Positions 35,001 to 45,333 of a stretch of 64,000 bases of DNA are shown here, piece after piece. The stretch lies in assembly GCA_015183035.1 (NCBI GenBank), contig JACZZP010000006.1:62001-126000 (forward strand). Direction: 5' to 3'. Below the pieces are notes generated by a model, which worked only from the letters and a program-made list of their open reading frames with translations, had not been told where the DNA came from and searched no databases. The position numbers and the translations under genes are program-made. Positions within the stretch are counted from its first letter, which is position 1, and each line of letters begins with the position of its first letter. This stretch comes from Meloidogyne chitwoodi (taxonomy: Eukaryota > Nematoda > Chromadorea > Rhabditida > Meloidogynidae).

Positions 35001-36504
35001 CATCAATTAAAGGACGGCTTTTCAAGAAAAATTCTACTTTTGGCTTAAATAAAAATAATTTTTATTTGTACTTTTCCAAAGAGAAATTATAACCTCTGGA
35101 TAGCCAATAACATCCAATTCAAACATAACAGCTCCATTTTCAGTTATCATTCTATCCTCTAGTGGACGTTCAAAATATGGAGGGACCGGGGGCACCCGAA
35201 CTCGAAGTCTTGCCTCACAGCTACTCGAACCTAAACGATTCTTGCCTTGACAAGTAACAGTTCCATCTTGATGACGATTTACGTCTTTTACTGTTAAAAT
35301 ACAAATACCATCTTCGCTAATGAATTGGATCTGAAATTTATTTATATATATATTGAGTTACAATAGTTAGTAGTACCCTTTCTGATTGGGTAAGAGGCAC
35401 TCCATTAATGTACCAAATGACCTCTGGGTTTGGGTCTCCGGTAAGAATTGCTTTAAATTTTACGGTATCTCCTTCATTGCAGTCTGAGTCCTCTAGAACA
35501 GCCTTTTTAATAAAATTTGAATTTTAAATTAAATTAGTATACTTGAAATTCAGGAGAAACATGATTTCTATCTGGATCAGACTGAACTTCCAATCGACAA
35601 CGTGTTTCTGCCACACCATAATCATTAGTAATACGCACAGTATATGTGCCAGTATCATCTGGCTGAGCATCACGGATTTGTAAAGTTCCTCTTTGTCCAT
35701 CATATTGAATTCGAAAATCATGAGAGGGTCGTAATGGCTGTCCATCCATTAACCAAAGAAGTTCAGGTTCAGGCCATCCACTAACTTGACACTCAAAATC
35801 AACAACATCCCCTTCTTTACAACTTCTATCTGCTGGCTCTAACATTTTTATAAAATCAGGAGATGCCGATTCTTTTTCAACTTTTAAAACTCGAAAAAAA
35901 GCTGAGGTACTAGCCTGTCCATATTCGTTTGTAGCTACGCAAGTATATCTTCCAGTATCACCTGTTTGAACTGGATCTATTGTTAAAGCGAAGAAACCGT
36001 CGTCATCAGAGTAAAATGTATGGCGATCATCCTCACGAACCAAAACATTATCTTTGTACCTGTAAAGTGGAAATTTTTTAAAATATTTAAACTCATGATT
36101 TTTGAAATTATCACCATGTAATATCAGGTAATGGATATCCCGTCACTTTCAGGCACATTTTAGCAGAAGATTCTTGTAATGTACGAAAGCCATATTGAGT
36201 ACGTGTAACCTTTGTTCCTTGCATTTCTAATGCTGTACCTGTTGTTTGCCATTCAAGTTGGCTACTTCCACCACTATACAAGGAAGTAGAAGAACCAGTT
36301 GGAGAAATGACTGGAGGCGATTTTACTTTTCGACGTGGTGGACCTTCCTCTGGACCTTTTAAAAAATTTGGATTTATTGCTTAAATTTTTCAAAAATTCA
36401 TTATTTTTATTATTTTTATTCTTACACCAAGAGGGGTCTACTAGCTCAATTCCTCCTTCCTCAGCCTCCATAAGCTCGATTACATACATAACACGGAGTA
36501 CCAT
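14043..36504 (-). CDS. unc-89: unc-89 Ig unit: obscurin-like giant muscle protein, about 53 Ig domains and one FnIII
   Basis: I start at the ATG at 36504 (acceptor-like CACATTAG upstream) and follow Ig domains continuously to a TAA at 14043. By eye I count 51 Ig domains, then FnIII (15480-15130), then two more Ig domains (14990-14660, 14600-14225) and a short tail ending EEEYSIATESVK. Each typical domain has W in strand C and D-x-G-x-Y-x-C in strand F, for example DTGRYTCVATNEYG at the N-terminus. Domains are joined by short linkers. UNC-89 organises the M-line; most of its Ig domains are spacers or docking sites for sarcomere proteins. This unit corresponds to the kinase-less isoform type of C. 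elegans. The SH3, DH and PH domains and the KSP-rich region known there are not seen. Twitchin and titin are excluded by the rarity of FnIII and by the two downstream kinases. Confidence 0.9.
16300..16391 (-). mobile_element. tRNA-derived SINE copy in an unc-89 intron
   Basis: On the minus strand it reads GGAGTATGGCTCAGTCGATA (D-arm / A-box-like), then AAGTTCAATTCC (B-box-like) and a tail AACCATCCAAACAATTTTTCC. It does not fold into a proper tRNA. The tail is shared with the element at 29712-29815, which argues for a SINE family and not for an isolated tRNA pseudogene. It lies in the intron that interrupts Ig 50. Confidence 0.6.
22418..23274 (-). other. Large unc-89 intron hosting a nested gene
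   Basis: On the minus strand the intron starts GTGAGA after the exon ending TETG (Ig 33) and ends TTTTTTTTAAG before the exon starting with AKPEIVKG (Ig 34). At about 857 bp it is one of the longest introns of the gene; most are under 100 bp. The extra length is largely explained by the oppositely oriented gene at 22752-23169. Confidence 0.8.
22752..23169 (+). CDS. Secreted Gly/Tyr/His-rich peptide, nested in an unc-89 intron
   Basis: Three exons on the strand opposite unc-89: 22752-22815, 22864-22981 and 23025-23169. The predicted product is 108 residues. Residues 1-20 form a signal peptide (MNFIFVILFILAQMLAVIYG). The mature part is made of YGYGHGYGQKYG-type and YGGYGHYGG repeats, with no cysteine, and ends FPYAKHM. 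Reading frame is kept across both introns. The first intron needs a GC donor (CAG|GCACTT, acceptor AAAATAG); the second is GT-AG. A TATA-like AATATAAATA lies near 22689. Gly/Tyr-rich secreted peptides in nematodes include antimicrobial peptides of the nlp/cnc type and cuticle-associated proteins; in a plant parasite a secreted effector is also possible. No family can be assigned by eye. Confidence 0.75.
24834..25430. repeat. Intronic minisatellite, 18-21-bp unit, about 30 copies
   Basis: The unit alternates between TCAGAATATTTTGAAAAAA and TCAGAAATTTTGAAAAAA, with few substitutions. It fills almost the whole intron between the exon ending YGTAWTE (Ig 29) and the next one (GPIIVAAEG). In the direction of unc-89 transcription it reads TTTTTTCAAAATATTCTGA. 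No spacer-type variation is present, so this is a tandem repeat and not a CRISPR. Confidence 0.97.
26937..28110 (-). repeat. unc-89: Tandem two-domain Ig duplication in unc-89 (A-B-A-B)
   Basis: Four successive Ig domains are nearly identical in alternation. The A type reads FKDGNPVNIDGVH / FKDGQPVQIDGVH with DDGNGKHEL(L/I)IKDAK; the B type reads NKDGLPLQVDN / NKDGWPLQVDN with KEEGKGQHSL(T/E)V. All share GLKPVEVKEGETAKMSVEV-like A/B strands. DNA-level similarity is also high, so duplication or gene conversion of a two-domain unit was recent compared with the rest of the gene. All four sit in one long uninterrupted exon. Confidence 0.85.
29712..29815 (-). mobile_element. tRNA-derived SINE copy in an unc-89 intron
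   Basis: On the minus strand: TTGCTAAGTCGGTTGTGCTC (A-box region), GATGGTTCTATCCCG (B-box-like), then the tail AACCATCCAATCTATTTTCC, matching the tail of the copy at 16300-16391. It lies in the intron between Ig 16 and Ig 17, again in the same direction as unc-89. Confidence 0.6.
31751..31803. repeat. Short hairpin element, TTATAACG family
   Basis: Left arm CTCGTTATAACGCCAC and right arm GTGGCGTTATAACCGGAG pair almost perfectly around a 9-base loop, inside an unc-89 intron. Related sequences occur at 13914-13950, 40290-40358, 40866-40925 and 42910-42961. Confidence 0.7.
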
Positions 36505-39500
36505 TTTTGTTGTTTATTTTTACTAATGTGAGAGACGCTTTGCGCGTCTTATTTTAATTAATTTTTTTTTTGGATTTTTGATTTTATTTGGACACAATGC
36601 CTAAAAGGAATAAAAAATATAAATAAATTGATAAATATATTTTACAACAAAATATGTAAATGACATTTGGGAGGCTTTCAACTTTCTTGATTACGTAAAA
36701 TACTTTTTCTTCCACCAACGCATACAAATTGCGTAAACATTTTAGTCGGGTCAGGGAAATAAAAGGTCTTCCAATACAAAAAATTGAAGCAAATGTTTAA
36801 AGTTATTTGTTGAGTTTGTTTATGAGTTAAGTAAAGCAATATTTTTAATATCATAATTCAATAGAAAATAATAGCTATTAAAAAAATGTTTGTTTTCTGC
36901 CAGGTTTTGCAAACATTTTTTTATAAATAATAAATCAACTGGCTAAAAGATCAATACTCATAGAGGAAATATCTAAGCTAGATTTTGATTTTTTATAAGG
37001 TGATCTTCTAGGATCGCTTGGTAGAGTTGAGGGAGCTAGTATGATAAACTTAAGTTAGCGCCTGTTGTTTCTCATTATTGTTAGTTAAAATGACTAGAGA
37101 AAAATAAAGATTTAATTTAAAAGTTTGAGTTAGATCAAGCTTTGTTAGACACCAACATATGGAAGTGTAACAATTGTTTAGTAGCCACAACCGGAAGCTG
37201 TAAATAGTTAAAATCACTAGATAAATACTTAAGTAATCCAGTCGATCGCTGTAAACGAAAGAAATCGATTATAAGCTTAAAAGAGCGAAGGATTCCATCA
37301 AACTTTAAAAGAATGCGTGTGGGAGAGAGCGATAACTTTCGATAGGCCAGGTGGGAAGAAATGAGCTAAGCTTATGTTTTACAGATTTAATAAATTTATG
37401 TAAGAGATGTTAAAAGTTGAATATAAAATTTGTAATCTTTCTAGACTTAAGTTTACAAATTTAAAACAACAAGTTTGCATTTGCACATCTAAAACTGATA
37501 TAAAAACCCTGAAATAAAATCACAAACTTAAAACATGTTTATAAACTTAATTTTTGCAAAAACATGTTGAAAATAAAAATGTTTTTACAATTGATTATGT
37601 TTCTTTTGCACATTAATGTAAAAACATGTTTCCAGCATGTTTTTCTTAAATAAAAATATTTTTATCAAAAACATTTAATAGTCAAGATTTTATATTAAAA
37701 GCAAAAGTGGTTTGCAGTTTTTATGCAACAGCAGTTAAAATTTGCAGAGAAAAGAACAATTGTTTATTCAAATTGATTTGTAAACATTATTATTATTACC
37801 TAAATGTTTACAATTTTAATTTAAAGTTGCAAATTGATATTACAATTGTTTTGATATTAGAATTGTAATAAATTTGCTATTTTAAATTGAATAATAACTA
37901 ATAAATTATTTTATAAATTTTCTAACATTTTCGGTTAAAATCTGAAACTTTAGGTTTTAAAATAAAGTATATAGATTGAGAACCATTATAAATCTAAAAA
38001 ATTTAACGATATAACATAGAATTAAAAAGTTAGAAAAATTTGATTTTATAAAAATTTAAAATATTCCTTCCCCCAAAATTTTCTAATTAAAAAAAATTTT
38101 ATTTCAAAAACTGACCGATAAATTTTTGAATTTCATAGCTCATTCGATTCATTAAATCATCCTCTTTCGAATGATACTATAATCAGCAAATTTTCAGCGA
38201 TGGAAATTTTTTTATAAGAACTTAAAATATTCCTTCATCAAAATTTTTTTAAATATTCAAAAAATTTTATCACAAAAACAAACCTATAAATTTTTTCTTC
38301 AAAACACATTTGATTTTTTAAATTTAAAGGAAAATTATTTTATTCAATTTTTCCAAAATTTTTAAGTGTTCTGTTTCTGATTTAAATAAACTTTTACTTA
38401 AATCTTTACATACTAGAAATGAAGATAAGTTTGTAAAATTTTCATACTCTTTCAACAATTCTTATAATATATTAAAATATCCAAGTTTGTAAATTTATTT
38501 TTTATTGTTGTTACAATCTACAAGTCAAAAAAGAGCGAACCTGCAGATCGATGTTTATTCTTAAAATATATGTAAAATATAAAAACACCGATGTGCAAAC
38601 GATTCGTCCATTGTTGACTTTTATTGTTTTGCAGAATAATATATATTAAAATTTATTTTTTTAATTATTTTAAAAAATAGAAAAAATAATTTTTTAACAC
38701 TTATGAATGTATTAAAATAAAATAATAACTCAATTCTCATCTTTAATTTGTATTTTGATTTATGCGCAGCTGTCATTTATAAGTAGTATCCATAAAAATA
38801 TTTTTTTAATGGTAATAAATAGAAAAATTTTAAAAAATTACTTACAAATTATTCATATTAATTTTTGCTTTTTAATAAGCAATCTAAGGATTTTTAAATA
38901 AAATAAAATTATTGTAAAATAAATAGGCAGAATAAAAAATGAATTGACATTGAAATAAATAATATGCAAATTTTCAAGTAAATCTATATATTGGCATTTT
39001 AAAAATTGTCAAGTAGAAGGTGAGGGAATTAATTTAAAAATTATTATTTTTATAAATAAATCGAAAAAATATAGTAGTATTGTAAAAATATAAAGTTTAT
39101 TAGATTTGTAAGATTGTAAATGCTCAAACATTTCCAACTTTCCGGAATACATGTATATATTTAATATTTAAGTTTGTAAATAATAGTTGTAAATATTTAA
39201 GTTTATAAATAATATTTGTAAATATTTAAGTTTGTAAATATATTTTTAAGTCAAGTTTATGCAAAAAATAATAAAAATTTATCAAGCAAAGTCAAAAACC
39301 TTAAAGTCTTTAAAACATTTATTTTTACACTATTTAAACTACAACAATTGTAAAAGTATAAAAAGAAGAATATAGCCATTTAAAAATATATACAACTAAA
39401 CATTAATTTCGAAATGATTCCAAAATGGTTTTATTGTGAAAAGAGAAAAATGGGCAATTTGGGGGTGCGCGGGAGATGAGACATTTGAACTGGTAAAAGA

Positions 39501-40464
39501 AGACTAAAAAGAAAAAAATTTTGGATAGAAAATTGAAGGACGCTTTTAGAGGAGAATAAAGATTTTTTGGAGGAAGGAACGTTTTAAAAAGAGGGGAAAT
39601 GATCTTTTTTCTTTTTTTATATTCATTTTGACCCTTCTTTATTTAAAAAAAGCAACAGGACAGCCATCACCCCAACACCTTTTTTAAAAAAATTAAAAAA
39701 AAAAGAGTAATTGGCCGTTATTTAAATGTTTTTGGTGTTCATGTCAATTTTAGAGGAATTTAAAAATAAAAAAATTTAAAGAAAAAAGTCCAACAGCTTA
39801 AAAATCAACATGGGGTATAAACAATAAACAAATGAATGATTCCAAAAAATTTTTTAAATTAATAATAATACTAGACGACATTTGTCTATCAATTATACAA
39901 AAATATTTAAGCTTATAGAAATCCCAAAATTTCAAATTAAAAATATAAAAATTTGAATATAAAATAAATAGCATATAAAAGGAGGAATTAACCAAAAAAA
40001 GAAAGACAAAATATATTTAAAATGTATAAATATAAAGAACAACGAGAGAGACATTAAAATTGTTGGTGTCATTGGAAATGACCAAATGATTGATGTAAAT
40101 GTTCTTTTCCTTTTTGTTTAGTATATTTTAGTCAAAGTGAGAAAAAAGAATGCGCAAAAGGTTTAAAACACTTTTTTATTTTTGTTAAATATAAAATAAT
40201 TTTATTTTGTAATTTTTAGGTTTTTTATTAACAATTAAATTTTAATAAATTTTAAAAAATAAATATTTAACACAAATAATATAAAAATTCAGTAAAATCT
40301 CGTTATTGAGACACCCCTAGGGATTGCCTTTTGGTGTCATTATATCCGGATTTTAATTATATCTTTAACTAAATTTTATTTTATAAAGAAAACATTATGT
40401 ATATTTTTATTATTTTTTACAAATTAAAATTTTCTTTAAATAATTATCCATTTAACAATTTTTT
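36505..40464. other. AT-rich intergenic region upstream of unc-89
   Basis: About 4 kb with no exon I can support on either strand; in particular no SH3-, RhoGEF- or PH-like reading frame upstream of the UNC-89 Ig unit. It presumably contains the promoter of the Ig unit. It shows repeated AAGTTTGTAAAT-type motifs (39160-39245) and, at 40290-40358, one copy of the short hairpin family. A slightly GC-richer stretch at 37140-37370 has no long ORF. Confidence 0.6.
40290..40358. repeat. Short hairpin element with CAGTAAAATCTCG end
   Basis: Left arm TAAAATCTCGTTATTGAGAC and right arm GTCATTATATCCGGATTTTA are imperfect inverted copies around an ACCCC...GGGATTGCC centre. The outer CAGTAAAA resembles ends of pogo/Tigger-type elements, so it may be a very short derivative. 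Best conserved relative: 31751-31803. Confidence 0.6.
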
Positions 40465-41344
40465 TTATTGTCCAACTTGAAGACGTTTAACTGGAGCAAT
40501 AGGAAAAGAAGGTGTTCGAGGCTGTGAAGCACAAGAAGAAGCAGTTGGCAAAGGCAATCTTTGATGATAAAATTGTTCTTCTTTAAAATGTTTAGAATAA
40601 CAATAATAATGCCAAATTAAGCCTTGACCCATCCAATGAATGCATAAAAGCAAAAGAAGGGCTAATTCTAATTGAACAAGTTCTGAACTTGACAAGGCTT
40701 TTAAAGAAAATTTTTGAGTCAAATTTATGTCTTCTTGTTGAATTAAATTATTAAATATATGTGGCTTAATATCTAATAGTAATACTGTACAAAAGAATAT
40801 TGCCAAGCCAACAATTGTTACACCCTTTAAAAATAAAATATAAAAATTGTTAATTTTAGAGACATTTTTATAAAAATCCTGTTATAAGGGCACCTCAAGT
40901 GACTATCCTACAGGTATCCCTTATTATTTCTAAAAATCTGCATTAAAAAATTAAAATAAATTTTAAAAAACAAACAAACATTAACAACTAGGTAAACCAA
41001 ACAATATGAAGGTTTTCCTGCTGCATTTGCATAAAAAAGTGCCAAAGCAGCAAAAATATGGAAAAGTGAGGGTGTTCCAAGGCCCCAAAATTGATCAAAA
41101 GTGATCGAAATAATAAACAAAAATGTATTTATAAGCAAAAGGCCAAAGGCAAAGCTAAGAGCAAAACGCTAAAAAAAATTATTTTAAAAAAATTTTTTAT
41201 TTTAAAAAAAAATTTTATTTAAAAATTAAATAACCTCAGTTTTTGCGGTAAAGCAGCCTAGAGAATAAAGCTGAAAAATAAAATTTATTTATTTAACTAA
41301 TAATAAATAAATTTAAAAACCTCGTAATATTTAAATTGTGCCAT
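40465..41344 (-). CDS. Four-span integral membrane protein, unknown function
   Basis: Exons start at the ATG at 41344 (MAQFKYYE), continue with LYSLGCFTAKTE, then RFALSFAFGLLLINTFLF... and a last exon GVTIVGLAIFFCTV... ending VKRLQVGQ with TAA at 40465. About 200 residues with hydrophobic segments at FALSFAFGLLLINTFLFIIS, LFHIFAALALFYA, VTIVGLAIFFCTVLLL and LVQLELALLLLLCIHW, and a P/S-rich cytosolic-type tail. The layout resembles that of the next gene upstream (42508-43267), also four-span. A LAPTM- or MARVEL-like tetraspan is possible but no signature motif is visible. The spacer of more than 1 kb makes an operon with that gene unlikely. Confidence 0.7.
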
Positions 41345-42507
41345 CACTTGAAATATATTCAGAATTGTTAGTAAACTTCTCGCCTATATTTAACTTTGTT
41401 TAAAATAAATTATTTAAGTTTGTAATTTCCGTAAAATAATACTAATATTAAATAGTTTCCGTATGTGTAAAATATTAATAGAATATTTATTTTTTCCGGA
41501 AAAGATATAGTAGATTTATGCACTTTCCGGAAAGTAAATTCAACTTAAGCTTATACGTTTACAATTGTAAATATCAAGTTTTAGACTTGTAAACTAAAAA
41601 CTTAAGGTAGTTGTAAACAAAAACTTAGTAAACTTAAAAACGTTGTAGACTTAAACTAAAAACGTAAGGAACTTATTACATATAAATATAAAAACTATAA
41701 AATAAAATATATATTACTTAGATAACGTTCTATTGTACACAAACCCACCTACACACACTAGCATTTACCAAATTTCTTTCTAAATTGATTCCACGTACGC
41801 TAGCTTCCGTTCTCCTTCAACATAATATATAATAAAAAAATATAAATTATATATAATATTATAAAAAATGGTGAAACAATTCATTCACTAGCCTTCCGGA
41901 TAATGCTAGACTATATGGCAGCTTAAAATTTTAATGAATCACAGCTATGTAAACTTAAAAGGAGAGAGAAGTGCAAAAGCACAGAAGAGAAAAATTTATA
42001 AAAAATTTAATAACAATTTACCTACTTCGTTAAAGAAATTTAAAATAAAGAAGCACGACAATGAAATATTATTAAAGAACTTCACAAAGAAAGGGTCTGT
42101 TTTCTAGTTTGTAATATTTTTACAAATTAATTTTAAGATTGAGATTACAAACTTAAACAAACTTAAAAATAAAGTTTATTTATTATTTATTCTTTCCTTT
42201 CAGCTTTATATATACAGACATAAAATAAAAAAAGGTTTTTTTTACAAAATGTTAACGTTATAAATGAAATTAAACATTAAAAAAAATTAAAGTTGACTCA
42301 TTGCACTTTAAGCTTTTAAATTTATAAATAAATGCATGATTTTTTTTTAAATATATAAAAAATAAATTTTCTAAAAAATAATTTTTTTAATTAGAAATAA
42401 AAATTGTTTTTAATGAAAAAGGTCATTTGAGTCAACAAACATTAAAAAAAAATAAAATAAAATTTTAAATAAAAAATATTGGTTAAAAAAATAATTATAA
42501 AATTTAT
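41345..42507. other. AT-rich spacer between two membrane-protein genes
   Basis: No exon seen. It carries TTCCGGAAA motifs (41498, 41523), TTAAGTTTGTAA/TTGTAAACTT motifs and a somewhat less AT-rich patch at 41740-41820 containing CACACACTAG, possibly promoter of the 40465-41344 gene. Confidence 0.5.
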
Positions 42508-43267
42508 TTATGCGTTATAAATTCCTCCACCTCCTTTTTGCCGTTCTCTAATTAATCTTTCTCTTCGCATAAAGCTAGAAGCATTATATACTACTAATTC
42601 AAACCAAATATTTAAAACTTGTATTACCAGCATTACACAAGCAATAATTGCTGTGACTAACCGAGGATATACTGTTTTTTAATTTAAAAAATTTTTTAAA
42701 AATAATAAAAATATTTTTACGATGTATAGTCTCATGGAATTGATAGTCAGTCAATTCGTTCACCTTTTTTTGCCAAAATTCTGGATTCACTAAAAACATT
42801 GCAACTAAAATGAGAATATAAATAGATCCAATTCCAACTGCAATTCCCTATATTAATTAATTATTTTATTTTATTGTAAATAGGACTCTTATTGACTCAT
42901 TTAGTGTATTGGGATAACGGATATAAAGACACCCAAATTTATGACCTTATAACGGGAGTAAAAGTATTTTAATAAAAGAAACATTAATAATTAAAAATGG
43001 CCAATATATCTTCGCATTTCGACTATAAAAAGCATAAAAAATAGATCCATATGCAAAACAAAAAATTGTTGGCACAATAAGTAAAATCCAACGACCATAT
43101 AATAAACAAATAATAAAAAGACAAAAAGAAAGAAAAACTCCAATTCCTCCAATTATGTTGGCACCAATCTAAAATTAAAATTAAAAAAGAATTTTTTTTT
43201 AATATTTTTTTCTTACTGCAACATAAATAGCGCAACAACAACGATTTCTTGGATCTTCATAAAGCAT
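42508..43267 (-). CDS. Four-span integral membrane protein, unknown function
   Basis: ATG at 43267: MLYEDPRNRCCCAIYVA, then exons reading IGANIIGGIGVFLSFCLFII, RWILLIVPTIFCFAYGSIFYAF, GIAVGIGSIYILILVAMFLV and VTAIIACVMLVIQVLNIWFELVV, ending RQKGGGGIYNA with TAA at 42508. The frame stays open upstream of the chosen ATG to an acceptor-like TACCAG at about 43311, so the true N-terminus could be about 15 residues longer. A basic/Cys cluster just before the first membrane span is reminiscent of LAPTM4/5-type lysosomal proteins; this is only suggestive. Confidence 0.7.
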
Positions 43268-43543
43268 TATAGACGCAATTCCGTTTTTACGATTTGGTTG
43301 TATTTTTGACACTGGTATTAATATTATTTTTACAAATTAAATATAACTAAAAAAATAAAAATAATTGAAAAATAAATTTTTTTCATTTTTTCTCAGAAAA
43401 ACTATAAAATGATGGCAATTTGTTGAGAAAATTAAAAAAAAAAAAGTCAGTTAAAATTGTTAAGTGAATAAGGAGGTGAACTGAAATAGAAGCTTATTTT
43501 TCTCGGTAAAATATAAATAAAAATAAGTTTATTAATATTTTTA

Positions 43544-43739
43544 GATAGAGAATTAAATGTTCTATAAAATATAAATTAAATTAAAAATTTAAATAAAAAG
43601 GAAAAAAAGTTATGGTCAAAAAACCTACAAAAGTAGCCATTTTTCTTCAAAAATGACAGTTTTTTGACCATAACTTTTTTGATAATGGATCAAAAATTTT
43701 AATTTAAAGTTTATTTTATAGAACATTTAATTCTCTATC
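43544..43739. mobile_element. Perfect-ended hairpin element (MITE-like)
   Basis: The outer 27 bases are perfect inverted repeats (GATAGAGAATTAAATGTTCT... and its complement), and an inner pair AAAGTTATGGTCAAAAAAC / GTTTTTTGACCATAACTTT pairs perfectly too. It is thus an almost complete palindrome of 196 bp with no ORF. No clear target duplication is seen. A decayed relative is at 45138-45333. Confidence 0.8.
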
Positions 43740-44367
43740 CAATGGTATCAAAAATATTTAAAATTGTTTATTCGTTCAAAAGTTATGAACATTGGAATTT
43801 TGTTGGTTCTAATACTCAAATGTAAAATTTTCCATAACATTTATTAAATAAAAATTGTTGTCGAGGGAATAAAAAAAATAAAATAGCTAAAGAAAATAAA
43901 ATAACAACAATAATAATAATAAATAAATTTATATATACAACTTAAAAGACTTAATATTAGCAGTACATAGTAGAATAGTTCTTTTCCCCTTATAAAGATA
44001 GGAATAATTTTTTTTCCTAGTAGCTTTTTTTCTTTATTTATTTTTGCTTTGCGGGTCGTCTGGCAAAAAGCAAGTAAATAAATATACACAAAAAAGGATG
44101 ACATAAGGATAAATAGCTAAAAGGAAAAAAAATAATGGTTAAAATAACTTTTTTCAAGTGAAAAGCGCGGAACACATTAAATAATATTAAATTACTAAAA
44201 TTAAATAAAATTTTATTATAAATTAAAAAATAGAAATTTTATATTTAGTATAAATAAGAGAGAAATGTTTAATATCAAGCATTCCAAGTTAGAATTAACT
44301 TTAGTTATGGAATCTGAAGGAAATAACACTACTATTATAGTCTCTAATATTTAGATTTAGTATGAGT

Positions 44368-44440
44368 GCATTGTGGTTCAACTGGTAAGGCTTTGGGCTG
44401 TGAAGTAATAGTTGTGGGTTCGATTCCAACTGAAGGAATG
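44368..44440 (+). other. tRNA-like sequence (degenerate tRNA or SINE head)
   Basis: Contains TGGTTCAACTGGTAAGGC, a good A-box/D-arm, and GGTTCGATTCC, a perfect B-box, at normal spacing. The T stem and anticodon stem do not pair properly, so it is probably not a working tRNA. Its flank differs from the tail of the two SINE copies in unc-89. Confidence 0.5.
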
Positions 44441-45137
44441 TCTGCGTATTTCCTTTTTTAAATAAATTAATGTTATTTATTTTAGTGATAACATATGATA
44501 AAATTAAAAAAAAATTTTAAGGTTAAGAAATAACAGATATTATAAATAAATTGATAGAATGTGTGGGCATTGTGAAATAAAACCTCTAGCATTTTATAGT
44601 ATTTTTATTTTTTGTGGACGTTGCTGTTTACTATAAAAAAGGTACTCAATGGCCGCTTCTTCTCAAAAAAGAGGAATATATATATGTGTTTTGGCATTAG
44701 GACAAAATGTCAATATGGATAAAATGTCTAAATTTTAAAATTTGAATAAAATAATTTTAAATTTCAAAATTTTAAGGAATTATTGGGTTTATAAAAAATA
44801 TGGAAGAACGTTAAAAAAAGCTTTTATTTGGCCAGTAAATATTTTTTGGCCAAATATTTAAAAGAGAAAAATGGACAAATGCGTCAGCTGCTTGAAAACA
44901 TTTATCCTCCTTAAAAAAATATTGAGATGTGAGATAAAAAGAAGAGAGAGAAGAAAGATTTTTATTTTTAGGAAGTACTTTATAAAAGGGAGAAAACTGA
45001 AAAAGGAAATTTTTTTAAAATTGTGGAAAAAATTTTAGAGTAAAAGAACAAGCTTTAAGAGGTTAAAAAGTAAGCTTAAGTTTAAATCACATAACTCATT
45101 AATTAATGCTTCTTTTTCAAAGATTTTTATACCATTT

Positions 45138-45333
45138 GATAGAGAACTTAGTTCTCTATAAAATAAATTAAGAAGCAAAATTTTCTGTAAATAAACAAAA
45201 AAGATATGGCCAAAAAACAATCAAAGATTAAATTATTTTGATTAAAAAAGGTTATTTTTTGTCAATAACTTTTTTGATAATTGAAGATAATTTTTGTTTT
45301 ATTTTGTATTTTGTAGCAAATTTAATTCTCTAT
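45138..45333. mobile_element. Decayed relative of the 43544-43739 hairpin element
   Basis: Begins GATAGAGAAC...TTCTCTATAAAAT, has inner GATATGGCCAAAAAAC and TTTTTTGTCAATAACTTTTTTG, and ends TTTAATTCTCTAT. Arms now pair only partly. Order and sequence of the blocks match the better-preserved copy. Confidence 0.6.

Noticed and set aside
14043..36504. Twitchin (unc-22) or titin-like (ttn-1) identity
   Set aside because: Those have many FnIII domains in Ig/FnIII patterns and one kinase; here Ig domains dominate, with two FnIII and two kinases.
43844..44104. 86-codon minus-strand ORF, hydrophobic
   Set aside because: Phe/Ile/Tyr-rich by composition, next to a hairpin element, no splice partners.
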